Source: Propionibacteriaceae bacterium UBA7704 (GTDB taxonomy: Bacteria > Actinomycetota > Actinomycetes > Propionibacteriales > Propionibacteriaceae). Taken from it: a stretch of 64,000 bases of DNA. The notes below the pieces were generated by a model, which was given only the letters and a program-made list of their open reading frames with translations, did no database searches and was not told the origin of the DNA. How positions within the stretch are numbered: position 1 is the first letter of the stretch; the number at the start of each line of letters is the position of its first letter. Position numbers and translations under genes: made by a program. Shown piece by piece: positions 16,466 through 25,268 of the stretch. The stretch is taken from positions 38,347 through 102,346 of the forward strand of contig DLGC01000018.1 in NCBI GenBank assembly GCA_002482525.1. The letters are read 5' to 3'.

Positions 16466-17706
16466 TGAGTCGCGTGGTGGTCATCGGTGCCGGACTCGCC
16501 GGCTGGGTCGCGGCCAATCGGCTCGCCGACAACGGCCATTCGGTGGTGCTGCTCCACAAAGGCCTGGGTGGGCTGCAGCTGGGCCAGGGCAGTATCGACG
16601 TCTTCGGCTATGACCCCGCCCGCGTCACGAATCCCATCGCCGCGGTGGCCGCTGCGTCGGCGCCGCATCCGTACGCCACCCTCGGCACCGGGTCGGTGGT
16701 GGCAGCCGTGGCCTACCTGAAGCAACTGCTGCCAGGTCTGTTGGTCGGCGATCCTGAGGCGAACTACCAGTTGCCCACCGCGGTCGGCGCGATTCGACCT
16801 ACCTGCCTTGCCCAGCCCAGCATGATCGCCGGCAATGCGCACGACGGAGCGTCCTGGGTGATCGTGGGGCTGCGCCGATTGAAGGACTTCTCCGCGGAAC
16901 TGATCGCGGCCAATCTGTCCCGCACCGAACTGCCCGATGGTGGACGGCTGCAGGCTCGCGCCATCACCATCGATGTGGCCGCCCGCGAATCCGAGATCGA
17001 CTCCACCGGACTCACCTTCGCCCGCGCCTTCGACGATCCAGACTTCCGCAAGCGTTTCACCGCCGCACTGGCCCCACAGCTCAAGCCCGGTGAAACCGTG
17101 GGACTGCCCGCAGTGCTCGGCCTTGCCGATCCCACCGCATGGTCAGATGTCGCTGCGAACCTCGGCCACGACGTGTTCGAGATTCCGCTGCCACCACCGT
17201 CGGTGTTGGGAATGCGGCTGGACCAGGCACTCCGGGCCCGCGCGCTGGAGGCGGGCGTCCGGGTGGTGCCCGGTGTGCGCACGGTGGCCTTCGATGCCGA
17301 GGGCGGACGGGTGCGTAGCGTCTCCATCGCCACCGAACCGGCACCACGGTCCTTCACCGCGGACGCGTTCGTGCTGGCCACCGGCGGATTCGAGTCCGGC
17401 GCTTTGGAGCTGGACTCCTATGGCCAGGTACACGAAGCGCTGTTCGATCTGCCGGTGACGACGGTGGACACAGCGCTGTTCCACGGCGACTATTGGGGGC
17501 CTGAGCAGCCGCTGTTCACCATCGGTGTGCCGGTGAATGCCGCCATGCAGCCCCTCGATGCCAGCGGCGCCAGTGTGTACGCCAATCTTCACGCCGCCGG
17601 CGGGATCCTGGCCGGCAATGCAGGCTGGCGCGACAAGACCGGCGACGGAGTCGCCGCGGCATCTGCCTTGGCCGCTGCTGACGCCATCGGGAAGGAGCGG
17701 CCATGA
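16465..17706 (+). CDS. glpB: anaerobic-type glycerol-3-phosphate dehydrogenase subunit B
   Basis: This 413-residue flavoprotein begins with a dinucleotide-binding fold (VVVIGAGLAGWVAANRLADNGHSVVLL). It has a second FAD-contacting stretch near the C-terminus (AAGGILAGN). GlpB links the catalytic GlpA to the membrane-bound iron-sulfur subunit GlpC. Its ATG overlaps the glpA stop by one base and its own stop overlaps glpC by four bases, consistent with fixed subunit stoichiometry. Confidence 0.94.
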   Translation: MSRVVVIGAGLAGWVAANRLADNGHSVVLLHKGLGGLQLGQGSIDVFGYDPARVTNPIAAVAAASAPHPYATLGTGSVVAAVAYLKQLLPGLLVGDPEANYQLPTAVGAIRPTCLAQPSMIAGNAHDGASWVIVGLRRLKDFSAELIAANLSRTELPDGGRLQARAITIDVAARESEIDSTGLTFARAFDDPDFRKRFTAALAPQLKPGETVGLPAVLGLADPTAWSDVAANLGHDVFEIPLPPPSVLGMRLDQALRARALEAGVRVVPGVRTVAFDAEGGRVRSVSIATEPAPRSFTADAFVLATGGFESGALELDSYGQVHEALFDLPVTTVDTALFHGDYWGPEQPLFTIGVPVNAAMQPLDASGASVYANLHAAGGILAGNAGWRDKTGDGVAAASALAAADAIGKERP

Positions 17707-18980
17707 GCGCCGAACCGAATATCGAACCGCAGACCAAGGCCACCCTGGCCGGATTGGGCTTCGCCGGGCACGAACTATCGCGAGCGACCCTGGATGCCTG
17801 CGTGAAGTGCACGATCTGCGAAACCCAGTGCCCGGTCTCGGCGGTGACGCCGCTGTTCACCGGACCGAAGTTCGTCGGGCCACAGGCCGAACGATTCCGC
17901 AACGGTGAAAGTGTGGATCACTCTCTGGATTACTGCTCCAGTTGTGGCACCTGCACGTTGGTGTGCCCGCAAGGGGTGCAGATCGCCGAGCTGAACTCGC
18001 AAGCCCGGGCCGTGATGAAGGCCGACCACATGCCGATCCGGGATCGGCTGATCGGGCAGACCGTGCTGATGGGCAAGGTCATGACTCCGGTGGCGCCGAT
18101 CGCGCGCGCTGTGCTGAACAACAAGCCGATTCGCAAGGTGATGGAAGCCGTCGTCGGGGTACATGCCGATGCCCCGATGCCACCGGCGCAGTCGCAGAGC
18201 TTCGAGGGCTGGTTCACCAAGCGGGCCAAGCCGGCTGGGCCCTTCCCCCGTGGCGCGGTGGTCTTCTTCCACGGCTGCGCGGGCAACTACTTCGAGGTGG
18301 AGACGTCCAAGAAGTCCGTGGAGGTGTTGGAACACCTGGGTTATGAGGTGCTGGTTCCCAAGCATGGTTGCTGCGGCCTGGCGCAACAGTCCAATGGGCT
18401 GTTCGATTCGGCCACGAAATCAGTGCTGAAGCTGTGCGACGATCTGCGCAGCGCCGGTGCCGACCTCACCATCGTGTCTGCTTCGGGTTCGTGCACCGGC
18501 ATGCTCAAGCATGAGGCTCACGAGATCATGGGCGTCGAGGACGAGCGGCTGCACGATGTGGGCGTCCGCACTCGCGACATCATGGAGTTCCTGCTCGACC
18601 TGTATGACGCCGGTGAGTTGCCCACTGACTTCGGGCCCATCGATATGACGGTGCCCTATCACGCGCCGTGCCAGCTCAAGAGCCAAGGCATGGGCAAGCC
18701 CGCGTTGGAGGTGCTGAAGCTCATTCCGGGCCTGACCGTGGTCGACTCCAACAAGACTTGCTGCGGAATCGCCGGCACCTATGGGTTGAAGAAGGAGAAG
18801 TACGAGGTGGCCCAGGCTGTCGGCAAGCCGCTCTTCGACATGGTCAAGGAAACCAATCCCGACCTGGCCCTGTGTGACACCGAGACCTGCCGTTGGCAGA
18901 TCGAGCAGTCCAGCGGGGTCCGCACCGAGCATCCGATCTTCCTGATCCATGCCGCCTACGGACTGTCGACGCTGGCCTAG
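17703..18980 (+). CDS. glpC: anaerobic-type glycerol-3-phosphate dehydrogenase iron-sulfur subunit C
   Basis: This 425-residue protein has two [4Fe-4S] ferredoxin motifs (cysteines 33, 36, 39, 43 and 78, 81, 84, 88). Two CCG (cysteine-rich) domains follow, around HGCCGLAQ and TCCGIAG, as in heterodisulfide-reductase-like subunits. It takes electrons from GlpAB and delivers them to quinone at the membrane. The last codon TAG interlocks with the stop of the convergent transaldolase gene within one CTAG palindrome. Confidence 0.95.
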   Translation: MSAEPNIEPQTKATLAGLGFAGHELSRATLDACVKCTICETQCPVSAVTPLFTGPKFVGPQAERFRNGESVDHSLDYCSSCGTCTLVCPQGVQIAELNSQARAVMKADHMPIRDRLIGQTVLMGKVMTPVAPIARAVLNNKPIRKVMEAVVGVHADAPMPPAQSQSFEGWFTKRAKPAGPFPRGAVVFFHGCAGNYFEVETSKKSVEVLEHLGYEVLVPKHGCCGLAQQSNGLFDSATKSVLKLCDDLRSAGADLTIVSASGSCTGMLKHEAHEIMGVEDERLHDVGVRTRDIMEFLLDLYDAGELPTDFGPIDMTVPYHAPCQLKSQGMGKPALEVLKLIPGLTVVDSNKTCCGIAGTYGLKKEKYEVAQAVGKPLFDMVKETNPDLALCDTETCRWQIEQSSGVRTEHPIFLIHAAYGLSTLA

Positions 18981-20068
18981 ACCGACACCGCCCGCTGCGC
19001 CGTCTGCACCGCCTCGCTGAGCTCGTTCCAGGAGGCGACGAACTTGTCGACGCCTTCTTCTTCGAGTTGAGCGAAGACCGAGGGCAGATCGATGCCGGCG
19101 GCGCTGAGTTCGTCGAGGCGGGCTTGAGCGCTGGCGGCCTGATCCTCGATGGACGCCAGCACCTCGCCATGATCACCGAAGGCGCGCAGCGTCTTCTCCG
19201 GCATGGTGTTCACCACGCCGGGCGCCACCAGGCTGGACACGTACAAGGTGTCGGAGTAATCGGGATTCTTGGTTCCCGTGGAGGCCCACAGCGGACGCTG
19301 CGCATTGGCTCCCAGCGCGGCCAGCGTCGCGAAACGAGCGTCGGTGAACACCTCAGTGAAGGCGGCATAGGCCACGACGGCGTTGGCCACTCCGGCACGT
19401 CCGGCGAGTTCGGTACGTCCGGCCGCCTGCAGCCGGGCGTCCACCTCGGTGTCGATGCGCGAGACGAACAGCGAAGCGACCGAGTGAATCTTCGACAGGT
19501 CGTGTCCGGCGCGGGAGGCGCGCTCCAGACCGGCGAGGTAGGCATTCATCACCTCGCGGTAGCGCTGGACGGAGAAGATCAGGGTTACGTTGACCGAGAT
19601 GCCGGCCGCGATGGTCTCGGTGATGGCGGGCAGGCCGGCGGCGGTAGCCGGGATCTTGATCAGCACATTTTCGCGGTCGACCAAGGCGTGCAGTTCGGCG
19701 GCCTGGGCGATGGTGGCCGCAGTGTCGTGGGCCAGCCCGGGTTCGACTTCGATGGAGACCCGGCCGTCCTCGCCGCCGGTGGCTGCGTAGATCGGGGCGA
19801 ACAGGTCGCAGGCGTCGCGCACGTCGCTGGCGCACAGCTCCGTGATCGCCTGTTCGACCGGGGCCGAGGCGAGGCCGCGCAGCTGGTCGGCGTAGTCGGC
19901 GGAGTGCTTCAAGGCTGCGGCGAAGATGCTGGGATTGGTGGTGACGCCCACCACACCGTCCTGGGCGATCAACTCGGCCAGGCTGCCGCTGGTCAGGCGC
20001 CGCCGGGAGAGATCATCCAGCCAGATCGACACACCGGCATCACTGAGAGCTCGTAGTCGTTGGTTCAT
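18977..20068 (-). CDS. tal: transaldolase
   Basis: This 363-residue enzyme transfers dihydroxyacetone units in the non-oxidative pentose phosphate pathway. The substrate-binding GVTTNPSIF motif and the Schiff-base lysine motif NVLIKIPATAAG are present. The length matches actinobacterial type-2 transaldolases. It is usually found in a tkt-tal-zwf cluster; here it stands alone, convergent with glpC, with the two stop codons overlapping. Its start lies beside a long repeat region, so the usual neighbours may have been separated by rearrangement. Confidence 0.96.
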   Translation of the reverse strand: MNQRLRALSDAGVSIWLDDLSRRRLTSGSLAELIAQDGVVGVTTNPSIFAAALKHSADYADQLRGLASAPVEQAITELCASDVRDACDLFAPIYAATGGEDGRVSIEVEPGLAHDTAATIAQAAELHALVDRENVLIKIPATAAGLPAITETIAAGISVNVTLIFSVQRYREVMNAYLAGLERASRAGHDLSKIHSVASLFVSRIDTEVDARLQAAGRTELAGRAGVANAVVAYAAFTEVFTDARFATLAALGANAQRPLWASTGTKNPDYSDTLYVSSLVAPGVVNTMPEKTLRAFGDHGEVLASIEDQAASAQARLDELSAAGIDLPSVFAQLEEEGVDKFVASWNELSEAVQTAQRAVSV

Positions 20069-20129
20069 GATTCGAACCTACTCCCGGCTCGTCTCAGGAC
20101 GAGTGGGTAGTTGGGCTGATTGGTGCTGA

Positions 20130-20531
20130 GGTTTCGAGACGCTCGCTGCGCTCGCTCCTCAACCAGCCGAACGCAAAACGCACCACCCAAACCCAACAAA
20201 CCACCCCAAAACCGTCCCCGGCTCCAGCCGCTTCGAGACACCCCCTCCCCAACCAGCCGAACGCAAAACGCACCACCCAAACCCAACAAACCACCTCAAA
20301 GCCGCCCCGGTTCCAGCGGTTTCGAAACACCCCCTCCTCAACCAGCCGGACGCAAAACGCACCACCCAAACCCAACAAACCACCTCAAAGCCGCCCCCGG
20401 CTCCAGCCGCTTCGAGACACCCGCTCCCCAACCAGCCGGACGCAAAACGCACCACCCAAACCCAACAAACCACTGCGAAACCGTCCCGGTTCCAGCGGTT
20501 TCGAGACGCTCGCTGCGCTCGCTCCTCAACC
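20130..20531. repeat. tandem array of four ~90-bp units bounded by GAGACGCTCGCTGCGCTCGC repeats
   Basis: The unit starting AACCAGCCG(A/G)ACGCAAAACG recurs at about 20161, 20251, 20340 and 20430, spaced 89-90 bases. Each unit contains ACCCAAACCCAACAAACCACC, a short variable stretch, then a TTCGA(G/A)ACACC boundary. The array is flanked on both sides by a longer palindromic boundary (20130-20164 and 20497-20531) containing CTCGCTGCGCTCGC. Frames stay open on both strands because the repeat contains no stop codons, which looks incidental. There are no spacers of the CRISPR kind. Confidence 0.85.
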
Positions 20532-20608
20532 CGCCGAAAGAGGGCCCTGCGCCGCCGCTATACACACTGCGGCCTGTGCCTGGCCACGACCCGGGTCCGA
20601 CGCCGGCT

Positions 20609-20643
20609 GGTTGAGGAGGCCGCGCAGCGGCCGTCTCGAAGCC
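20609..20643 (-). repeat. inverted copy of the TTTCGAGACG-type boundary repeat
   Basis: This is a GGTTGAGGAG ... CGTCTCGAAGCC element with an internal GGCCGCGCAGCGGCC hairpin. It is the reverse orientation of the boundary repeats at 20130 and 20497, and can pair with them or form its own stem-loop. It lies 30 bases from the 3' end of yaaA. Confidence 0.7.
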
Positions 20644-20672
20644 GCCGACACAGCGCTCACAAGACCCCCGCC

Positions 20673-21461
20673 TCAGCGGTCCTCGAAGGCCCGCGCAAAG
20701 ACCGGCTCGGCGGCCGTCGAGGCCTCGGCGTCGTAGCGATAGCCGGCCGCAGTGAACTCGACGAGCTTCCTGGGACTGCGCACCCGGTTGAGAATCAGCC
20801 AGGACGCCATCTCACCTCGAGCGTGTTTGGCGTAGTAAGACAGCACTTTGCGCCGTCCGCGAGCATCGGTGTCCTCAAACCGTGGGCTGATCACCCGGCC
20901 ATTGAGACCCTCCGGTCGGATCGCAGCGAAGTACTCCTTCGATGCCAGATTGATGACCGTCGCGGAGCCCGGCGAGGCGGCCACGTCGGCGGCGAGCAGC
21001 TCGGTGATGCGATCACCCCACCATTGGTAGAGGTCTCGGCCACGCTCGGTGGCCAGCTTGGTGCCCATCTCCAACCGGTACGGCAGCATCGCGTCCAGCG
21101 GACGCAGCACTCCGTACAGCCCCGACAGGATGCGCAGCGTCTTCTGTGCCTCGGTGAAATCCGCTGTGCCGAATCGCTGGCGAGCATTCAAGCCCTGGTA
21201 GGCGTCTCCGTTGAACCCCAGGATTGCGACCCGGGAGGCCTGTTTCGGGAACGGCACGGTGAAACCGGCCCATCGTTGCGCATTGAGGGCGGCCAACTCG
21301 TCGGAAATGCCGGACAGGCGCGCCAGTTCTGCCACCGACTTGGTCTTCATCACTGCGGCGAGCTGATCGGCTTGATCGAGTAGGCGCGGCTCGGTCGTTG
21401 CGGTGCGCGGCACCGGACTATCGAAATCCAGCGCCTTGGCCGGTGAAAGCAGAATCAGCAC
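20673..21461 (-). CDS. yaaA: peroxide stress protein YaaA family
   Basis: This 262-residue DUF328 protein starts with MLILLSPAKALDF, the family signature, and contains LSGLYGVLRPLDAMLPYRLEMG and NLASKEY motifs. YaaA proteins bind DNA and lower free iron during hydrogen-peroxide stress in enterobacteria; the same role is assumed here. The length is close to the roughly 258 residues of the E. coli protein. It is flanked by repeats on both sides. Confidence 0.93.
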   Translation of the reverse strand: MLILLSPAKALDFDSPVPRTATTEPRLLDQADQLAAVMKTKSVAELARLSGISDELAALNAQRWAGFTVPFPKQASRVAILGFNGDAYQGLNARQRFGTADFTEAQKTLRILSGLYGVLRPLDAMLPYRLEMGTKLATERGRDLYQWWGDRITELLAADVAASPGSATVINLASKEYFAAIRPEGLNGRVISPRFEDTDARGRRKVLSYYAKHARGEMASWLILNRVRSPRKLVEFTAAGYRYDAEASTAAEPVFARAFEDR

Positions 21462-21489
21462 ACCGGGAGCCTAGGGGGCCGTCGGTGGA

Positions 21490-21613
21490 CCCTTCGACAA
21501 GCCCAGGGAACGGATCGGCTCGGCCACACCCCCGCAACAAGCCCAGGGAACGGACTCCACGCCGGGGACGCCTGGCCGCGCCACTCCCACCGGCGGCTGA
21601 GCTTGACGAAGCC
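21490..21613. repeat. cluster of short CCCTTCGACA / GCCCAGGGAACGG repeats
   Basis: A near-full copy of the repeat at 3726 lies at 21490-21508. A partial copy (CAACAAGCCCAGGGAACGG) lies at 21535-21553. An inverted variant (GGCTGAGCTTGACGAAGCCC) lies at 21595-21614. All sit in the gap between yaaA and trxB. Confidence 0.6.
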
Positions 21614-21732
21614 CAACCGTGTCGCCATACCCCGCCCGGTATCGGGAATGATCTGGTGAGCCTCGTGGTTGCACCTAGGCGACAAACGCACCACAGTTGG
21701 CACTGTTCGAGCACCGTTGGAAGAGGATTCCC

Positions 21733-22692
21733 ATGACCGACCCCCGTGAAGTCATCATCATCGGCTCCGGCCCGTCCGGTTTCACCGCCGCCATCTACAC
21801 CGCCCGCGCCGGTTTGAAGCCACTCATGTTCGAAGGCGCCATCTCCGCCGGCGGTGCCCTGATGAACACCACCGAAGTGGAGAACTTTCCAGGCTTCACC
21901 GATGGTGTCATGGGCCCGGAACTGATGATGAACATGCGCGGCCAGGCCGAGCGGTTCGGCGCCGAGATCATCACCGACGATGTCACTGCTGTTGACCTGA
22001 CCGGCGACATCAAGACCGTCACTGATTCCGAGGGCAACACCTACCAGGCCAAGGCCGTCATCTTGGCGACCGGTTCGGGCTACCGTCGCTTGGGGTTGGC
22101 CGATGAGGACCGGCTGTCGGGCCGCGGCGTCTCCTGGTGCGCGACCTGTGACGGCTTCTTCTTCCGCGACAAGGACATCGCCGTGGTCGGCGGCGGCGAC
22201 TCCGCCTTGGAGGAGGCCACCTTCCTGACCCGCTTCGCGAAGTCGGTCACCTTGATCCACCGCCGCGATGAACTGCGCGGCTCCAAGATCATGGTCGACC
22301 GCGCGCTGACCGATCCGAAGATCACCGTCGCTTGGAACTCCGTGATCACCGGACTCACCGGAGAATCGGCCATCACCGGCGCGATCCTGCAGGACACCGT
22401 CACCGGCGAGACTCGTGAACTGCCGATTCAGGGCCTGTTCGTCGCTATCGGCCACGATCCGCGCTCGGAGTTGTTCGCCGGCCAGGTCGAGTTGGACGAT
22501 GCCGGATATGTGGTGGTGGACGCGCCCAGCACCCGCACCAATCTTGCGGGCGTGTTCGCGTGTGGCGATTTGGTCGACCACACCTACCGGCAGGCGATCA
22601 CCGCTGCAGGTACCGGCTGTGCAGCAGCTTTGGACGCCGAGCGTTTCCTGGCGGCATTGTCCGATGAGTCCTCTACGCTGACTGCTGTCTGA
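21733..22692 (+). CDS. trxB: thioredoxin reductase
   Basis: This 319-residue FAD/NADPH enzyme reduces thioredoxin. It has the FAD motif GSGPSGFTAA at the N-terminus, the redox-active CATC pair at Cys136/Cys139, and the NADPH site GGGDSALEEA. The ATG at 21733 after GGAAGAGG is preferred to one twelve codons upstream. It is followed 23 bases later by trxA, forming the usual trxB-trxA pair. Confidence 0.97.
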   Translation: MTDPREVIIIGSGPSGFTAAIYTARAGLKPLMFEGAISAGGALMNTTEVENFPGFTDGVMGPELMMNMRGQAERFGAEIITDDVTAVDLTGDIKTVTDSEGNTYQAKAVILATGSGYRRLGLADEDRLSGRGVSWCATCDGFFFRDKDIAVVGGGDSALEEATFLTRFAKSVTLIHRRDELRGSKIMVDRALTDPKITVAWNSVITGLTGESAITGAILQDTVTGETRELPIQGLFVAIGHDPRSELFAGQVELDDAGYVVVDAPSTRTNLAGVFACGDLVDHTYRQAITAAGTGCAAALDAERFLAALSDESSTLTAV

Positions 22693-22715
22693 ACCCACTG
22701 CTGAAGGAATCACCC

Positions 22716-23036
22716 ATGGCTGTCACCGATGTCACCGACGCCACTTTCGCCGACGTCGTCCTGTCTTCATCCACCCCCGTGGTGGTGGATTACTGGGCCG
22801 ATTGGTGTGCGCCGTGTCGACAACTGTCGCCGATCCTGGACGAACTCGCCGTCGAACTCGGTGACAAGGTCACGTTCGTGAAGATGGACACCAATGTGAA
22901 CACCCAGGTTCCGGTAAGCCAGGGTGTGATGAGCCTGCCGACGGTGCAGATCTTCGTGGGCGGCCAGGTCGCGAAGCAGTTCGTCGGCGCCAAGCCGAAG
23001 TCGGCCTTTCTGAAGGCGCTCGAAGAGTATCTCTGA
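22716..23036 (+). CDS. trxA: thioredoxin
   Basis: This 106-residue single-domain thioredoxin has the active-site WCAPC at Cys31/Cys34 and the cis-proline SLPT motif. It provides reducing power to ribonucleotide reductase and disulfide-containing proteins. It is co-transcribed with trxB and followed directly by a strong terminator. Confidence 0.97.
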   Translation: MAVTDVTDATFADVVLSSSTPVVVDYWADWCAPCRQLSPILDELAVELGDKVTFVKMDTNVNTQVPVSQGVMSLPTVQIFVGGQVAKQFVGAKPKSAFLKALEEYL

Positions 23037-23043
23037 GCAAAGG

Positions 23044-23081
23044 ATCAGGGCTGGCCGATCTTGTGATCGGCCAGCCCTGAT
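23044..23081. terminator. bidirectional terminator between trxA and the convergent secreted-protein gene
   Basis: A perfect 17-bp stem (ATCAGGGCTGGCCGATC and its complement) closes a four-base TTGT loop. It starts eight bases after the trxA stop and ends six bases before the 3' end of the opposing gene, so it serves both. Confidence 0.9.
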
Positions 23082-23086
23082 TCGCT

Positions 23087-24415
23087 TCAGCCAACGATGG
23101 TATGACTCGTCCAGGCTCGCTTGGACCCGCTACCGGCCCACACCAGACGGTAGGTGGCCTTGTGGGACGCCTTCCAGGTTGCTGTCACTCGACCGGCAAG
23201 GTCGGTCTTGTCGGTGGCGACCTTCACCCAGTGGTCGCCCACCTTCTTCTCCACGGTCACCACAGCTCCCTTGCCGACACCGGTCCAGTCCTGCTTCTTC
23301 GGACGGTAGGCGACGAACCGAGTACTCACCGTCCGCTTCTTGCCCACGGAGCTGACCTGAGTGTGCCGGAAACGCACGATGGTGCGCACCCACGCCGTTG
23401 CAGTCTTCGTTGAGGTGATGGTTCCAGAAACGGGGTAGGTCTCGTCCTTCGATACCGGCGCATAGGTCTGCGAACCGGTCCAGCTGCCCTTCCACGAGGA
23501 GAAGGTGACCTTGCCGAGCTTGTCACCGCCACACCACTGGAAGGTGGTCGCCAGCGTCCCGGTGAGCGCTGTCGCGGTGCCGGTCATGGTCACCGTGCCG
23601 ATCTTGGCGTGCTTGGAGTTCTTCACCGTTGCGCTCACACTGAGCTTGCTCAGCTGGTCTGCAACGCTCGAAGGCACCTGGTAGGCCGCTTTCACCGAGA
23701 TCGGTACGCACTTGCCGGTGCGAATCACCGCAGAGGTCGCCGAGACGCTGGTGAGGGTTGCCTGCGGGGCAGCCTGCACCACCGCGGTCTTCTCCGAGGT
23801 GGCCGAGGCATCTTCATAGCCGGTCTTGCTCGCGGTCACCTTCAAGGAAAGCCGATGACCGAGGTCCGCGGCCTGAATCACATAGGAATAGCTGTTCGCG
23901 CCGCTGATCTGGGCGTCATCACGCAGCCACTGGTAGGCGTAAGAGTCGGGGTCCGGCGACCAACTTCCCACCCAGGACTCCAGCGGCTTACCGACCTGCG
24001 CCGTACCGTAGACCTGCGGCGTACCGGGGGTGAAGACCGGCGACGAGGCAGCCTCCACGGGGCCGTTGATGCTGCTGGACGCCGTGACCCACATGTCGAG
24101 GGTGTAGAAGGCGATGATTGAGATGTACTTTCCGGTCTCACTACTGGTCAGAACATAGGTATCTCCGTCTGCCAGACGGGTGCCTGGCGACGTCCCATCA
24201 GGATGCACATACCAGGTGTAGACCACGGGGCCCGCGAACCCTGAGCTTGTTGCCGTGAGTGTCTCGCCAACGGTGTAGGTGCCCGAGATCGTCGCCGAAT
24301 ACACACCTGCCTGAGCTACGGGTGCCGAGGAGGCACTCAAGCCGAATACCAGCCCCACTGATGCCACCACCGCTGCCAAAGCACGCCAGCGGCCAGATCG
24401 CTTCTCTGTTTTCAC
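23087..24415 (-). CDS. secreted protein with Ig-like YQWLR repeats
   Basis: This 442-residue protein starts with a signal peptide (LAAVVASVGLVFGLSASSAPVAQA). Two Ig-like modules follow: one near residues 38-115 (VVYTWYVHPDG) and a clearer one near 120-210 with YAYQWLRDDAQISGA and LSLKVTASKTGYEDA. This module family is frequent in actinobacterial surface proteins. The C-terminal half (about 215-442) is beta-rich, with WGVGKGA- and GRVTATWKAS-like stretches, and reads like domains seen in related exported proteins. No sortase motif or C-terminal anchor is visible, so it is probably released or loosely cell-wall bound. A related two-module protein is encoded at 38911-39792. Its function is unknown. 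Confidence 0.85.
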   Translation of the reverse strand: MKTEKRSGRWRALAAVVASVGLVFGLSASSAPVAQAGVYSATISGTYTVGETLTATSSGFAGPVVYTWYVHPDGTSPGTRLADGDTYVLTSSETGKYISIIAFYTLDMWVTASSSINGPVEAASSPVFTPGTPQVYGTAQVGKPLESWVGSWSPDPDSYAYQWLRDDAQISGANSYSYVIQAADLGHRLSLKVTASKTGYEDASATSEKTAVVQAAPQATLTSVSATSAVIRTGKCVPISVKAAYQVPSSVADQLSKLSVSATVKNSKHAKIGTVTMTGTATALTGTLATTFQWCGGDKLGKVTFSSWKGSWTGSQTYAPVSKDETYPVSGTITSTKTATAWVRTIVRFRHTQVSSVGKKRTVSTRFVAYRPKKQDWTGVGKGAVVTVEKKVGDHWVKVATDKTDLAGRVTATWKASHKATYRLVWAGSGSKRAWTSHTIVG

Positions 24416-24654
24416 GATAGTCCTCTCTCATCCAGGGGTGATGTCCCACTCCACGCTGGGCGGCATCGCCGTCGCGGAATCCCCGAGGTGCCGACCTTCA
24501 GGAACACGGAACGATCCCACTCAAGCACCAAACATTCCCCCATGTGGGGAAATCGGGGCAGACTCCGGCACGTTCCTCCGCCTCGACAGATCAGGAACAC
24601 GCGATGACACCCCTGACGCTGACCAGGCCGGGGCTCCTGGCCGCAACTCGTCGA

Positions 24655-25191
24655 CTAGCCGCGCAGGGCGCGCCTGGAGACGGCGCCACCGGCTGGCTCA
24701 GGCCCGGCATGACCCCACGCCCGCAGGAATCGTGAGAAGCGTCCCAGCCCACTGCGCTCCAGCACCGTCTGACCGACGTCGAGTCGCCACAACGACTCAC
24801 CCGGTGCCTGGGTAAAGCCGTTGGCTTTCAGAAAACCCTCTGGGGGCGTCGCGCAGGTGAGCTGGCCGCGACCACCGACGGCCACGATTTGAGAAAGGTG
24901 CAACCGCACCGCCTCGGCCACTGCGGCTTGCACCAGTTGCCGGCCCAGGCCGGCAGCGGTGTCCTCCGCGCTAACCCACAGCATCTTGATCTGCGCCACA
25001 CCATCGGGATGACCAGGAGCCATCGCCAGCACCCCGACCACGGTCTCGCCGCTCATCACCTTGACGCCGCAGCGCTGCCACCGCTCCGCTGCTCGGGACA
25101 GCCAAGCCGTTCCCTCGGGTAGCCGGCGACCGCAGTAGGGGCATGGCAATGCCAGCACTTCCGGCACAGTCAACGGTGAGAGCCTCGGCAT
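24655..25191 (-). CDS. GNAT-family N-acetyltransferase-like protein with N-terminal zinc-ribbon-like CPYC
   Basis: This 178-residue protein opens with CPYCGRRLPEG, a single CxxC knuckle. An acetyltransferase-like core follows, with KMLWVSAEDTAAGLGRQLVQAAVAEA, which fits the acetyl-CoA-binding motif A of GNAT enzymes. The substrate is unknown. It is divergent from the aminotransferase gene, whose start is 78 bases away. The fold call is moderately firm. Confidence 0.72.
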   Translation of the reverse strand: MPRLSPLTVPEVLALPCPYCGRRLPEGTAWLSRAAERWQRCGVKVMSGETVVGVLAMAPGHPDGVAQIKMLWVSAEDTAAGLGRQLVQAAVAEAVRLHLSQIVAVGGRGQLTCATPPEGFLKANGFTQAPGESLWRLDVGQTVLERSGLGRFSRFLRAWGHAGPEPAGGAVSRRALRG

Positions 25192-25268
25192 CGACTTCCT
25201 CTGGTTTTCTTAGTCCGTTCCAAGCCTGCCTGTTTCATCCTAGGCCGAGGTTATGGAAATCTGGACCG

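Noticed and set aside
20130..20531. CRISPR array
   Set aside because: The units are contiguous near-identical 90-mers without unique spacers, and no cas genes are present.
20094..20565. Repeated WVWVVRF-type peptides encoded on the minus strand of the 90-bp array
   Set aside because: The open frames come from the stop-free repeat and exist on both strands; no ribosome-binding site, no signal for a gene.
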